This document shows, one piece after another, positions 34,211 to 45,460 of a stretch of 64,000 nt of DNA; positions within the stretch are counted from its first letter, which is position 1, and each line of letters opens with the position of its first letter. Origin of the DNA: Hydractinia symbiolongicarpus (lineage: Eukaryota > Cnidaria > Hydrozoa > Anthoathecata > Hydractiniidae); assembly GCF_029227915.1 (NCBI RefSeq), contig NC_079877.1, forward strand, positions 5,210,001 through 5,274,000, read 5' to 3'. The translations under genes and the position numbers were made by a program. The notes beneath the pieces were generated by a model. It had not been told where the DNA came from. It searched no databases and was given only the letters and a program-made list of their open reading frames with translations.

Positions 34211-36959
34211 TTAAATTACTTTTTCACCACTAAAACGCATGAGACTTGTAGTTTTTAAAAATGTTTTCATTTTTGATGAGACGCTGAATAAAAGAAGTTT
34301 AATCGCCGGCAAACGAAAACCTGCGATTTTCCGTAAATCCTGGACTCGGCCCGTATAGTCAAAAGTATACAAAGAAAGTACCCAGGGAGTAAACTCATTT
34401 CCCAAACGATTTTTTAAATTATTATTTCACCACTAAAGCTCATGAGACTTGTAGTTTTTAAAAATGTTTTCATTTTTGATGAGACGCTGAATAAAAGAAG
34501 TTTAATCGCCGGCAAACGAAAACCTGCGACTTCCCGTAAATCCCGGACTCGGCCCGTATAGTCAAAAGTATACAAAGAAAGTACCCCGGGTGTAAACTCA
34601 TTTCCCGAACGATTTTTTAAACTATATTTTCACCACTAAAACGCATGAGACTTGTAGTTTTTAAAAATGTTTTCATTTTTGATGAGACGCTGAATAAAAG
34701 AAGTTTAATCGCCGGCAAACGAAAACCCGCGACTTCCTGTAAATCCCGGGCTTGGCCCGTATAGTCAAAAGTATACAAAGATAGTACCCAGGGAGTAAAC
34801 TCATTTCCCGAACGATTTTTTAATTCATTTTTTCACCACTAAAACGCATGAGACTTGTAGTTTTCAAAAATGTTTTCATTTTTGATAAGACGCTGAATAA
34901 AAGAAGTTTAATCGCCGGCAAACGAAAACCTGCAATTTCCCGTAAATCCCGGACTCGGCCCGTATAGTCAAAAGTATACAAAGAAAGTACCTAGGGAGTA
35001 AACTAATTTCCCAAACGATTTTTTAAATTATTATTTCACCATTAAAGCCCATGAGACTTGTAGTTTTTAAAAATGTTTTCATTTTTGATGAGACGCTGAA
35101 TAAAAGAAGTTTAATCGCCGGCAAACGAAAACCCGCGACTTCCCGTAAATCCCGGGCTTGGCCCGTATAGTCAAAAGTATACAAAGATAGTACCCAGGGA
35201 GTAAACTCATTTCCCGAACGATTTTTTAATTCATTTTTTCACCACTAAAACGCATGAGACTTGTAGTTTTTAAAAATGTTTTCATTTTTGATAAGACGCT
35301 GAATAAAAGAAGTTTAATCGCCTGCAAACGAAAACCTGCGATTTCCCGTAAATCCCGGACTCGGCCCGTATAGTCAAAAGTATACAAAGAAAGTACCCAG
35401 GGAGTAAACTCATTTCCCAAACGACTTTTTAAATTATTATTTCACCACTAAAGCCCATGAGACTTGTAGTTTTTAAAAATGTTTTCATTTTTGATGAGAC
35501 GCTGAGTAAAAGAAGTTTAATCGCCGGCAAACGAAAACCCGCGATTTCCCGTAAATCCCGAACTCGGCCCGTATAGTCAAAAGTATACAAGGAAAGTACC
35601 CAGTGAGTAAACTCATTTCCCGAACGAATTTTTAAATTATTTTTTTACCACTAAAACGCATGAGACTTGTAGTTTCCAGAAATGTTTTCATTTTTGATGA
35701 GACGCTGAATAAAAGAAGTTTAATCGCCGGAAAACGAAAACCCGCGACTTCCCGTAAATCCCGGACTCGGCCCGTATAGTCAAAATTATACAAAGAAAGT
35801 ACCCAGGGAGTAAACTCATTTCCCAAACGACTTTTTAAATTATTATTTCACCACTAAAGCCCATGAGACTTGTAGTTTTTAAAAATGTTTTCATTTTTGA
35901 TGAGACGCTGAGTAAAAGAAGTTTAATCGCCGGCAAACGAAAACCCGCGATTTCCCGTAAATCCCGAACTCGGCCCGTATAGTCAAAAGTATACAAGGAA
36001 AGTACCCAGTGAGTAAACTCATTTCCCGAACGAATTTTTAAATTATTTTTTTACCACTAAAACGCATGAGACTTGTAGTTTTCAGAAATGTTTTCATTTT
36101 TGATGAGACGCTGAATAAAAGAAGTTTAATCGCCGGCAAACGAAAACCCGCGATTTCCCGTAAATCCCGGACTCGGCCCGTATAGTTAAAAGTATACAAG
36201 GAAAGTACCCAGTGAGTAAACTCATTTCCCGAACGAATTTTTAAATTATTTTTTCACCACTAAAACGTATGAGACTTGTAGTTTTCAAAAATGTTTTCAT
36301 TTTTGATGAGACGCTGAATAAAAGAAGTTTAATCGCCGGCAAACGAAAACCTGCGACTTTCCGTAAATCCCGGACTCGGCCCGTATAGTCAAAAGTATAC
36401 AAAGAAAGTATCCCGGGTGTAAACTCATTTCCCGAACGATTTTTTAAACTATTTTTTCACCACTAAAACGCATGAGACTTGTAGTTTCTAAAAATGTTTT
36501 CATTTTTGATGAGACGCTGAATAAAAGAAGTTTAATCGCCGGCAAACGAAAACCCGCGACTTCCTGTAAATCCCGGGCTTGGCCCGTATAGTCAAAAGTA
36601 TACAAAGATAGTACCCAGAGAGTAAACTCATTTCCCGAACGATTTTTTAATTCATTTTTTCACCACTAAAACGCATGAGACTTGTAGTTTTCAAAAATGT
36701 TTTCATTTTTGATAAGACGCTGAATAAAAGAAGTTTAATCGCCGGCAAACGAAAACCTGCGATTTCCCGTAAATCCCGGACTCGGCCCGTATAGTCAAAA
36801 GTATACAAAGAAAGTACCAAGGGAGTAAACTAATTTCCCAAACGATTTTTTAAATTATTATTTTACCACTAAAGCCCATGAGACTTGTAGTTTTTAAAAA
36901 TGTTTTCATTTTTGATGAGACGCTGAATAAAAGAAGTTTAATCGCCGGCAAACGAAAAC
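34211..36959. repeat. Transition zone between left and right array domains
   Basis: No D or E monomers occur here. The first CCCCGGGTGTAAAC unit appears near 34,582 and recurs near 36,409 as TCCCGGGTGTAAAC, introducing the G subtype typical of the right half. Private bases are frequent (GGAAAACG near 35,729, CAAAATTATAC near 35,782, GTTTCTAAAAATG near 36,484). Block copies longer than a kilobase were not recognised, so this is the least homogenised part of the window by eye. Confidence 0.6.
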
Positions 36960-39900
36960 CCGCGATTTCCCGTAAATCCCGGGCTTGGCCCGTATAGTCA
37001 AAAGTATACAAAGAAAGTACCCAGGGAGTAAACTCATTTCCCGAACGATTTTTTAAATTACTTTTTCACCACTAAAACGCATGAGACTTGTAGTTTTTAA
37101 AAATGTTTTCATTTTTGATGAGACGCTGAATAAAAGAAGTTTAATCGCCGGCAAACAAAAACCCGCGATTTCCCGTAAATCCTGGACTCGGCTCGTATAG
37201 TCAAAAGTATACAAAGAAAGTACCCAGGGAGTAAACTCATTTCCCAAACGATTTTTTAAATTATTATTTCACCACTAAAGCCCATGAGACTTGTAGTTTA
37301 TAAAAATGTTTTCATTTTTGATGGGACGCTGAATAAAAGAAGTTTAATCGCCGGCAAACAAAAACCCGCGATTTCCCGTAAATCCCGGACTCGGCCCGTA
37401 TAGTTAAAAGTATACAAGGAAAGTACCCAGTGAGTAAACTCATTTCCGGAACGAATTTTTAAATTATTTTTTCACCACTAAAACGTATGAGACTTGTAGT
37501 TTTCAAAAATGTTTTCATTTTTGATGAGACGCTGAATAAAAGAAGTTTAATCGCCGGCAAACGGAAACCTGCGACTTCCCGTAAATCCCGGACTCGGCCC
37601 GTATAGTCAAAAGTATACAAAGAAAGTACCCCGGGTGTAAACTCATTTCCCGAACGACTTTTTAAACTATTTTTTCACCACTAAAACGCATGAGACTTGT
37701 AGTTTTCAAAAATGTTTTCATTTTTGATGGGACGCTGAATAAAAAAAGTTTAATCGCCGGCAAACGAAAACCTGCGATTTCCCGTAAATCCCGTACTCGG
37801 CCCGTATAGTCAAAAGTATACAAAGAAAGTACCCAGGGAGTAAACTCATTTCCCAAACGATTTTTTAAATTATTATTTCACCACTAAAGCCCATGAGACT
37901 TGTAGTTTTTAAAAATGTTTTCATTTTTGATGGGACGCTGAATAAAAGAAGTTTAATCGCCGGCAAACAAAAACCCGCGATTTCCCGTAAATCCCGGGCT
38001 TGGCCCGTATAGTCAAAAGTATACAAAGAAAGTACCCAGGGAGTAAACTCATTTCCCGAACGATTTTTTAAATTACTTTTTCACCACTAAAACGCATGAG
38101 ACTTGTAGTTTTTAAAAATGTTTTCATTTTTGATGAGACGCTGAATAAAAGAAGTTTAATCGCCGGCAAACGAAAACCTGCGATTTCCCGTAAATCCTGG
38201 ACTCGGCCCGTATAGTCAAAAGTATACAAAGAAAGTACCCAGGGAGTAAACTCATTTCCCAAACGAATTTTTAAATTATTATTTCACCACTAAAGCCCAT
38301 GAGACTTGTAGTTTATAAAAATGTTTTCATTTTTGATGGGACGCTGAATAAAAGAAGTTTAATCGCCGGCAAACAAAAACCCGCGATTTCCCGTAAATCC
38401 CGGACTCGGCCCGTATAGTTAAAAGTATACAAGGAAAGTACCCAGTGAGTAAACTCATTTCCGGAACGAATTTTTAAATTATTTTTTCACCACTAAAACG
38501 TATGAGACTTGTAGTTTTCAAAAATGTTTTCATTTTTGATGAGACGCTGAATAAAAGAAGTTTAATCGCCGGCAAACGGAAACCTGCGACTTCCCGTAAA
38601 TCCCGGACTCGGCCCGTATAGTCAAAAGTATACAAAGAAAGTACCCCGGGTGTAAACTCATTTCCCGAACGACTTTTTAAACTATTTTTTCACCACTAAA
38701 ACGCATGAGACTTGTAGTTTTCAAAAATGTTTTCATTTTTGATGAGACGCTGAATAAAAAAAGTTTAATCGCCGGCAAACGAAAACCTGCGATTTCCCGT
38801 AAATCCCGTACTCGGCCCGTATAGTCAAAAGTATACAAAGAAAGTACCCAGGGAGTAAACTCATTTCCCAAACGATTTTTTAAATTATTATTTCACCACT
38901 AAAGCCCATGAGACTTGTAGTTTTTAAAAATGTTTTCATTTTTGATGAGACGCTGAATAAAAGAAGTTTAATCGCCGGCAAACGAAAACCCGCAATTTCC
39001 CGTAAATCCCGGTCTCGGCCCGTATAGTCAAAAGTATACAAGGAAAGTACCCAGTGAGTAAACTCATTTCCCGAACGATTTTTTAAATTATTTTTTCACC
39101 ACTAACACGCATGAGACTTGTAGTTTTCAAAAATGTTTTCATTTTTGATGAGACGCTGAATAAAAGAAGTTTAATCGCCGGCAAACGAAAACCTGCGATT
39201 TCCCGTAAATCCCGGACTCGGCCCGTATAGTCAAAAGTATACAAAGAAAGTACCCAGGGAGTAAACTCATTTCCCAAACGATTTTTTAAATTATTATTTC
39301 ACCACTAAAGCCCATGAGACTTGTAGTTTATAAAAATGTTTTCATTTTTGATGGGACGCTGAATAAAAGAAGTTTAATCGCCGGCAAACAAAAACCCGCG
39401 ATTTCCCGTAAATCCCGGACTCGGCCCGTATAGTTAAAAGTATACAAGGAAAGAACCCAGTGAGTAAACTCATTTCCGGAACGAATTTTTAAATTATTTT
39501 TTCACCACTAAAACGTATGAGACTTGTAGTTTTTAAAAATGTTTTCATTTTTGATGAGACGCTGAATAAAAGAAGTTTAATCGCCGGCAAACGGAAACCT
39601 GCGACTTCCCGTAAATCCCGGACTCGGCCCGTATAGTCAAAAGTATACAAAGAAAGTACCCCGGGTGTAAACTCATTTCCCGAACGACTTTTTAAACTAT
39701 TTTTTCACCACTAAAACGCATGAGACTTGTAGTTTTCAAAAATGTTTTCATTTTTGATGAGACGCTGAATAAAAAAAGTTTAATCGCCGGCAAACGAAAA
39801 CCTGCGATTTCCCGTAAATCCCGTACTCGGCCCGTATAGTCAAAAGTATACAAAGAAAGTACCCAGGGAGTAAACTCATTTCCCAAACGATTTTTTAAAT

Positions 39901-40240
39901 TATTATTTCACCACTAAAGCCCATGAGACTTGTAGTTTTTAAAAATGTTTTCATTTTTGATGAGACGCTGAATAAAAGAAGTTTAATCGCCGGCAAACGA
40001 AAACCCGCAATTTCCCGTAAATCCCGGTCTCATCCCGTATAGTCAAAAGTATACAAGGAAAGTACCCAGTGAGTAAACTCATTTCCCGAACGATTTTTTA
40101 AATTATTTTTTCACCACTAACACGCATGAGACTTGTAGTTTTCAAAAATGTTTTCATTTTTGATGAGACGCTGAATAAAAGAAGTTTAATCGCCGGCAAA
40201 CGAAAACCTGCGATTTCCCGTAAATCCCGGACTCGGCCCG
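36960..40240. repeat. 5-monomer higher-order repeat, 1,015 bp, 3.2 copies
   Basis: Equivalent marks recur at exactly 1,015-bp steps: GTTTATAAAAATG near 37,297, 38,312 and 39,327; TTTCCGGAACG near 37,443, 38,458 and 39,473; AAACGGAAACC near 37,560, 38,575 and 39,590; and AATAAAAAAAGTTT near 37,739, 38,754 and 39,769. Approximate copies are 36,960-37,974, 37,975-38,989 and 38,990-40,004, plus a partial to 40,240. The first monomer of copy 3 is replaced by a CGCAATTTCCCG / GGTCTCGG type, seen again in the partial copy. Confidence 0.9.
37548..37750. repeat. Representative monomer, subtype G (right-half type)
   Basis: Marked by CCTGCGACTTCCCG, ACCCCGGGTGTAAAC and TTTTAAACTATTTTTTC. Subtype G is absent before about 34.5 kb and common afterwards (near 38.6, 39.6, 43.7, 45.9, 47.1, 56.1, 56.3, 59.7 and 60.9 kb). 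It is one of the clearest signs that the two halves of the window were homogenised separately. Confidence 0.8.
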
Positions 40241-42929
40241 TATAGTCAAAAGTATACAAGGAAAGTACCCAGTGAGTAAACTCATTTCCCGAACGAATTT
40301 TTAAATTATTTTTTTACCACTAAAACGCATGAGACTTGTAGTTTTTAGAAATGTTTTCATTTTTGATGAGACGCCTAATGAAAGTGGTTTAATCGCCGGC
40401 AAACGAAAACCCGCGATTTCCCGTAAATCCCGGGCTTGGCCCGTATAGTCGAATGTATACAAAGAAAGTACCCTGTGAGTAAACTCATTTTCAAAACGAT
40501 TTTTTAAATTATCTTTTCACCACTAAAACGCTTGAGACTTGTAGTTTTCAAAAATGTTTTCATTTTTGATGAGACGCTAAATAAAAGAAGTTTAATCGCC
40601 GGCAAACGAAAACCCGCCATTTCCCGTAAACCCCGGACTCGGACCGCATAGTCAAAAGTATACAAAGAAAGTACCCAGGGTGTAAACTCATTTCCCGAAC
40701 GATTTTTTAAATTATTATTTCACCACTAAAACCCATGAGACTTGTAGTATTTAAAAATATTTTCATTTTTGATGAGACGCTGAATAAAAGAAGTTTAATC
40801 GCCGGCAAACGAAAACCCGCGACTTCCCGTAAATCCCGGACTCGGCCCATATAGTCAAAAGTATACAAAGAAAGTACCCAGGGAGTAAACTCATTTCCCG
40901 AACGATTTTTTAAAATTTTTTTTCACCACTACAACGCATGAGACTTGTAGTTTTTAAAAATGTTTTCATTTTTGATGAGACGCTGAATAAAAGAAGTTTA
41001 ATCGCCGGCAAACGAAAACCTGCGATTTCCCGTAAATCCCGGACTCGGCCCGTATAGTCAATAGTATACAAAGAAAGTATCCGGGATGTAAACTCATTTC
41101 CCGAGCGATTTTTTAAATTATTATTTCACCACTAAAGCCCATGAAACTTGTAGTTTTTAAAAATGTTTTCATTTTTGATGAGACGCTTAATAAAAGAGGT
41201 TTAATCGCCGGAAAACGAAATCCCGCGATTTCCCGTAAATCCCGGGCTTGGCCCGTATAGTCGAATGTATACAAAGAAAGTACCCAGGAAGTAAACTCAC
41301 TTCCCGAACGATTTTTTAAATTTTTTTTTCACCACTAAAACGCATGAGACTTGTAGTTTTCAAAAATGTTTTCATTTTTGATGAGACGCTGAATAAAAGA
41401 AGTTTAATCGCCGGCAAACGAAAACCCGCGACTTCCCGTAAATCCCGGGCTTGGCCCGTATAGTCAAAAGTATACAAAGATAGTACCGAGGGAGTAAACT
41501 CATTTCCTGAACGATTTTTTAAATTATTTTTTCACCACTAACACGCATGAGACTTGTAGTTTTTAAAAATGTTTTCATTTTTGATGAGACGCTGAATAAA
41601 AGAAGTTTAATCGCCGGCAAACGAAAACCTGCGATTTCCCGTAAATCCCTGACTCGGCCCGTATAGTCAAAAGTATACAAGGAAAGTACCCAGTGAGTAA
41701 ACTCATTTCCCGAACGAATTTTTAAATTATTTTTTTACCACTAAAACGCATGAGACTTGCAGTTTTCAGAAATGTTTTCATTTTTGATGAGACGCTTAAT
41801 GAAAGTGGTTTAATCGCCGGCAAACGAAAACCCGCGATTTCCCGTAAATCCCGGGCTTGGCCCGTATAGTCGAATGTATACAAAGAAAGTACCCTGTGAG
41901 TAAACTCATTTCCAAAACGATTTTTTAAATTATCTTTTCACCACTAAAACGCTTGAGACTTGTAGTTTTCAAAAATGTTTTCATTTTTGATGAGACGCTA
42001 AATAAAAGAAGTTTAATCGCCGGCAAACGAAAACCCGCCATTTCCCGTAAACCCCGGACTCGGACCGCATAGTCAAAAGTATACAAAGAAAGTACCCAGG
42101 GTGTAAACTCATTTCCCGAACGATTTTTTAAATTATTATTTCACCACTAAAGCCCATGAGACTTGTAGTATTTAAAAATATTTTCAATTTTGATGAGACG
42201 CTAAATAAAAGAAGTTTAATCGCCGGCAAACGAAAACCCGCGACTTCCCGTAAATCCCGGACTCGGCCCGTATAGTCAAAAGTATACAACGAAAGTACCC
42301 AGGGAGTAAACTCATTTCCCGAACGATTTTTTAAAATTTTTTTTCACCACTACAACGCATGAGACTTGTAGTTTTCAAAAATGTTTTCATTTTTGATGAG
42401 ACGCTGAATAAAAGAAGTTTAATCGCCGGCAAACGAAAACCTGCGATTTCCCGTAAATCCCGGACTCGGCCCGTATAGTCAAAAGTATACAAAGAAAGTA
42501 CCCGGGATGTAAACTCATTTCCCGAGCAATTTTTTAAATTATTATTTCACCACTAAAGCCCATGAGACTTGTAGTTTTTAAAAATGTTTTCATTTTTGAT
42601 GAGACACTTAATAAAAGAGGTTTAATCGCCGGAAAACGAAATCCCGCGATTTCCCGTAAATCCCGGGCTTGGCCCGTATAGTCGAATGTATACAAAGAAA
42701 GTACCCAGGAAGTAAACTCATTTCCCGAACGATTTTTTAAATTTTTTTTTCACCACAAAAACGCATGAGACTTGTAGTTTTCAAAAATGTTTTCATTTTT
42801 GATGAGACGCTGAATAAAAGAAGTTTAATCGCCGGCAAACGAAAACCCGCGACTTCCCGTAAATCCCGGGCTTGGCCCGTATAGTCAAAAGTATACAAAG
42901 ATAGTACCGAGGGAGTAAACTCATTTCCC
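40090..42929. repeat. 7-monomer higher-order repeat, 1,421 bp, two copies
   Basis: The stretch 40,090-41,508 is repeated at 41,511-42,929. Marks in order are CACTAACACGC, a C-like unit, D (CTAATGAAAGTGG at 40,374 and 41,795), E of right-half type (GGACCGCAT), a CACTACAACGC unit, a CCGGGATGTAAAC unit, subtype F and an A-like ACCGAGGGAG unit. Differences are small, for example CGCCTAATG in copy 1 and GACACTTAAT near 42,604 in copy 2. A third, modified copy lies at about 43.8-45.46 kb. Confidence 0.9.
41202..41404. repeat. Representative monomer, subtype F (right-half type)
   Basis: Preceded by CTTAATAAAAGAGG and marked by CGCCGGAAAACGAAATCCCG, GTCGAATGTATAC, CCCAGGAAGTAAAC and a T-run of nine after AAA. 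Found only right of 41 kb (near 42.62, 43.83, 45.25, 46.47, 47.89, 50.94, 53.58, 55.00, 59.87, 61.09, 62.30 and 63.52 kb). It shares GTCGAATG with D, so it may descend from a D-like unit. Confidence 0.85.
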
Positions 42930-44215
42930 GAACGATTTTTTAATTCATTTTTTCACCACTAAAACGCATGAGACTTGTAGTTTTCAAAAATGTTTTCATT
43001 TTTGATAAGACGCTGAATAAAAGAAGTTTAATCGCCGGCAAACGAAAACCTGCGATTTCCCGTAAATCCCGGACTCGGCCCGTATAGTCAAAAGTATACA
43101 AAGAAAGTACCAAGGGAGTAAACTCATTTCCCAAACGTTTTTTTAAATTACTTTTTCAACACTAAAACGCATGAGACTTGTAGTTTTAAAAAATGTTTTC
43201 ATTTTTGATGAGACGCTGAATAAAAGAAGTTTAATCGCCGGCAAACGAAAACCTGCGATTTCCCGTAAATCCTGGACTCGGCCCGTATAGTCAAAAGTAT
43301 ACAAAGAAAGTACCCAGGGAGTAAACTCATTTCCCAAACGATTTTTTAAATTATTATTTCACCACTAAAGCCCATGAGACTTGTTGTTTTTAAAAATGTT
43401 TTCATTTTTGATGGGACGCTGAATAAAAGAAGTTTAATCGCCGGCAAACAAAAACCCGCGAGTTCCCGTAAATCCCGGACTCGGCCCGTATAGTTAAATG
43501 TATACAAGGAAAGTACCCAGTGAGTAAACTCATTTCCCGAACGAATTTTTAAATTATTTTTTCACCACTAAAACGTATGAGACTTGTAGTTTTCAAAAAT
43601 GTTTTCATTTTTGATGAGACGCTGAATAAAAGAAGTTTAATCGCCGACTTCCCGTAAATCCCGGACTCGGCCCGTATAGTCAAAAGTATACAAAGAAAGT
43701 ACCCCGGGTGTAAACTCATTTCCCGAACGATTTTTTAAACTATTTTTTCACCACTAAAACGCATGAGACTTGTAGTTTTCAAAAATGTTTTCATTTTTGA
43801 TGAGACGCTTAATAAAAGAGGTTTAATCGCCGGAAAACGAAATCCCGCGATTTCCCGTAAATCCCGGGCTTGGCCCGTATAGTCGAATGTATACAAAGAA
43901 AGTACCCAGGAAGTAAACTCATTTCCCGAACGATTTTTTAAATTTTTTTTTCACCACTAAAACGCATGAGACTTGTAGTTTTCAAAAATGTTTTCATTTT
44001 TGATGAGACGCTGAATAAAAGAAGTTTAATCGCCGGCAAACGAAAACCCGCGACTTCCCGTAAATCCCGGGCTTGGCCCGTATAGTCAAAAGTATACAAA
44101 GATAGTACCGAGGGAGTAAACTCATTTCCTGAACGATTTTTTAAATTATTTTTTCACCACTAACACGCATGGGACTTGTAGTTTTTAAAAATGTTTTCAT
44201 TTTTGATGAGACGCT
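42620..44215. repeat. Segmental block shared with 59.86-61.47 kb, carrying a 17-bp deletion
   Basis: Eight monomers (F, A, GATAAGACGC unit, TTGTTGTTTTT unit, G and others) match 59,861-61,473. The offset is 17,241 bp up to 43,645 and 17,258 bp after it, so the only length difference is a 17-bp loss in this copy. Shared rare marks are ACTTGTTGTTTTT and GCGAGTTCCCG. The first part also matches about 47.88-48.80 kb (offset 5,262). Confidence 0.85.
43640..43655. other. 17-bp deletion in one monomer
   Basis: The text reads TCGCCGACTTCCCG where the equivalent monomer near 60,880 has the usual GGCAAACGAAAACCTGCG between CGCC and ACTTCCCG. The ends share a short CG/G microhomology. Equivalent marks at 41,795 and 44,417 are 2,622 bp apart, 13 monomers minus 17. 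It is private to this place and so younger than the block duplication, or this copy was not used as a donor since. Confidence 0.9.
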
Positions 44216-45460
44216 GAATAAAAGAAGTTTAATCGCCGGCAAACGAAAACCTGCGATTTCCCGTAAATCCCGGACTCGGCCCGTATAGTCAAAAGTATAC
44301 AAGGAAAGTACCCAGTGAGTAAACTCATTTCCCGAACGAATTTTTAAATTATTTTTTTACCACTAAAACGCATGAGACTTGCAGTTTTCAGAAATGTTTT
44401 CATTTTTGATAAGACGCTTAATGAAAGTGGTTTAATCGCCGGCAAACGAAAACCTGCGATTTCCCGTAAATCCCGGGCTTGGCCCGTATAGTCGAATGTA
44501 TACAAAGAAAGTACCCTGTGAGTAAACTCATTTCCAAAACGATTTTTTAAATTATCTTTTCACCACTAAAACGCTTGAGACTTGTAGTTTTCAAAAATGT
44601 TTTCATTTTTGATGAGACGCTAAATAAAAGAAGTTTAATCGCCGGCAAACGAAAACCCGCCATTTCCCGTAAACCCCGGACTCGGACCGCATAGTCAAAA
44701 GTATACAAAGAAAGTACCCAGGGTGTAAACTCATTTCCCAAACGATTTTTTAAATTATTATTTCACCACTAAAGCCCATGAGACTTGTAGTATTTAAAAA
44801 TATTTTCAATTTTGATGAGACGCTAAATAAAAGAAGTTTAATCGCCGGCAAACGAAAACCCGCGACTTCCCGTAAATCCCGGACTCGGCCCGTATAGTCA
44901 AAAGTATACAACGAAAGTACCCAGGGAGTAAACTCAATTCCCGAACGATTTTTCAAATTTTTTTTTCACCACTACAACGCATGAGACTTGTAGTTTTCAA
45001 AAATGTTTTCATTTTTGATGAGACGCTGAATAAAAGAAGTTTAATCGCCGGCAAACGAAAACCTGCGATTTCCCGTAAATCCCGGACTCGGCCCGTATAG
45101 TCAAAAGTATACAAAGAAAGTACCCGGGATGTAAACTCATTTCCCGAGCAATTTTTTAAATTATTATTTCACCACTAAAGCCCATGAGACTTGTAGTTTT
45201 TAAAAATGTTTTCATTTTTGATGAGACACTTAATAAAAGAGGTTTAATCGCCGGAAAACGAAATCCCGCGATTTCCCGTAAATCCCGGGCTTGGCCCGTA
45301 TAGTCGAATGTATACAAAGAAAGTACCCAGGAAGTAAACTCATTTCCCGAACGATTTTTTAAATTTTTTTTTCACCACAAAAACGCATGAGACTTGTAGT
45401 TTTCAAAAATGTTTTCATTTTTGATGAGACGCTGAATAAAAGAAGTTTAATCGCCGGCAA
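43805..45460. repeat. Third, rearranged copy of the 7-monomer unit
   Basis: From F at about 43,824 through A, CACTAACACGC, C-like, D (44,417), E (GGACCGCAT near 44,694), CACTACAACGC, CCGGGATGTAAAC and F, this parallels 41,183 to about 42,838 at offset 2,622. Private changes include CATGGGACTTG near 44,168, GATAAGACGCTTAATG near 44,408, and CAATTCCCGAACG near 44,935 in place of CATTTCCCG. Confidence 0.8.

Noticed and set aside
34211-36959. Possible transposon insertion in the transition zone
   Set aside because: The 203-bp register runs straight through, with only point changes; no terminal repeats or target-site duplications were found.
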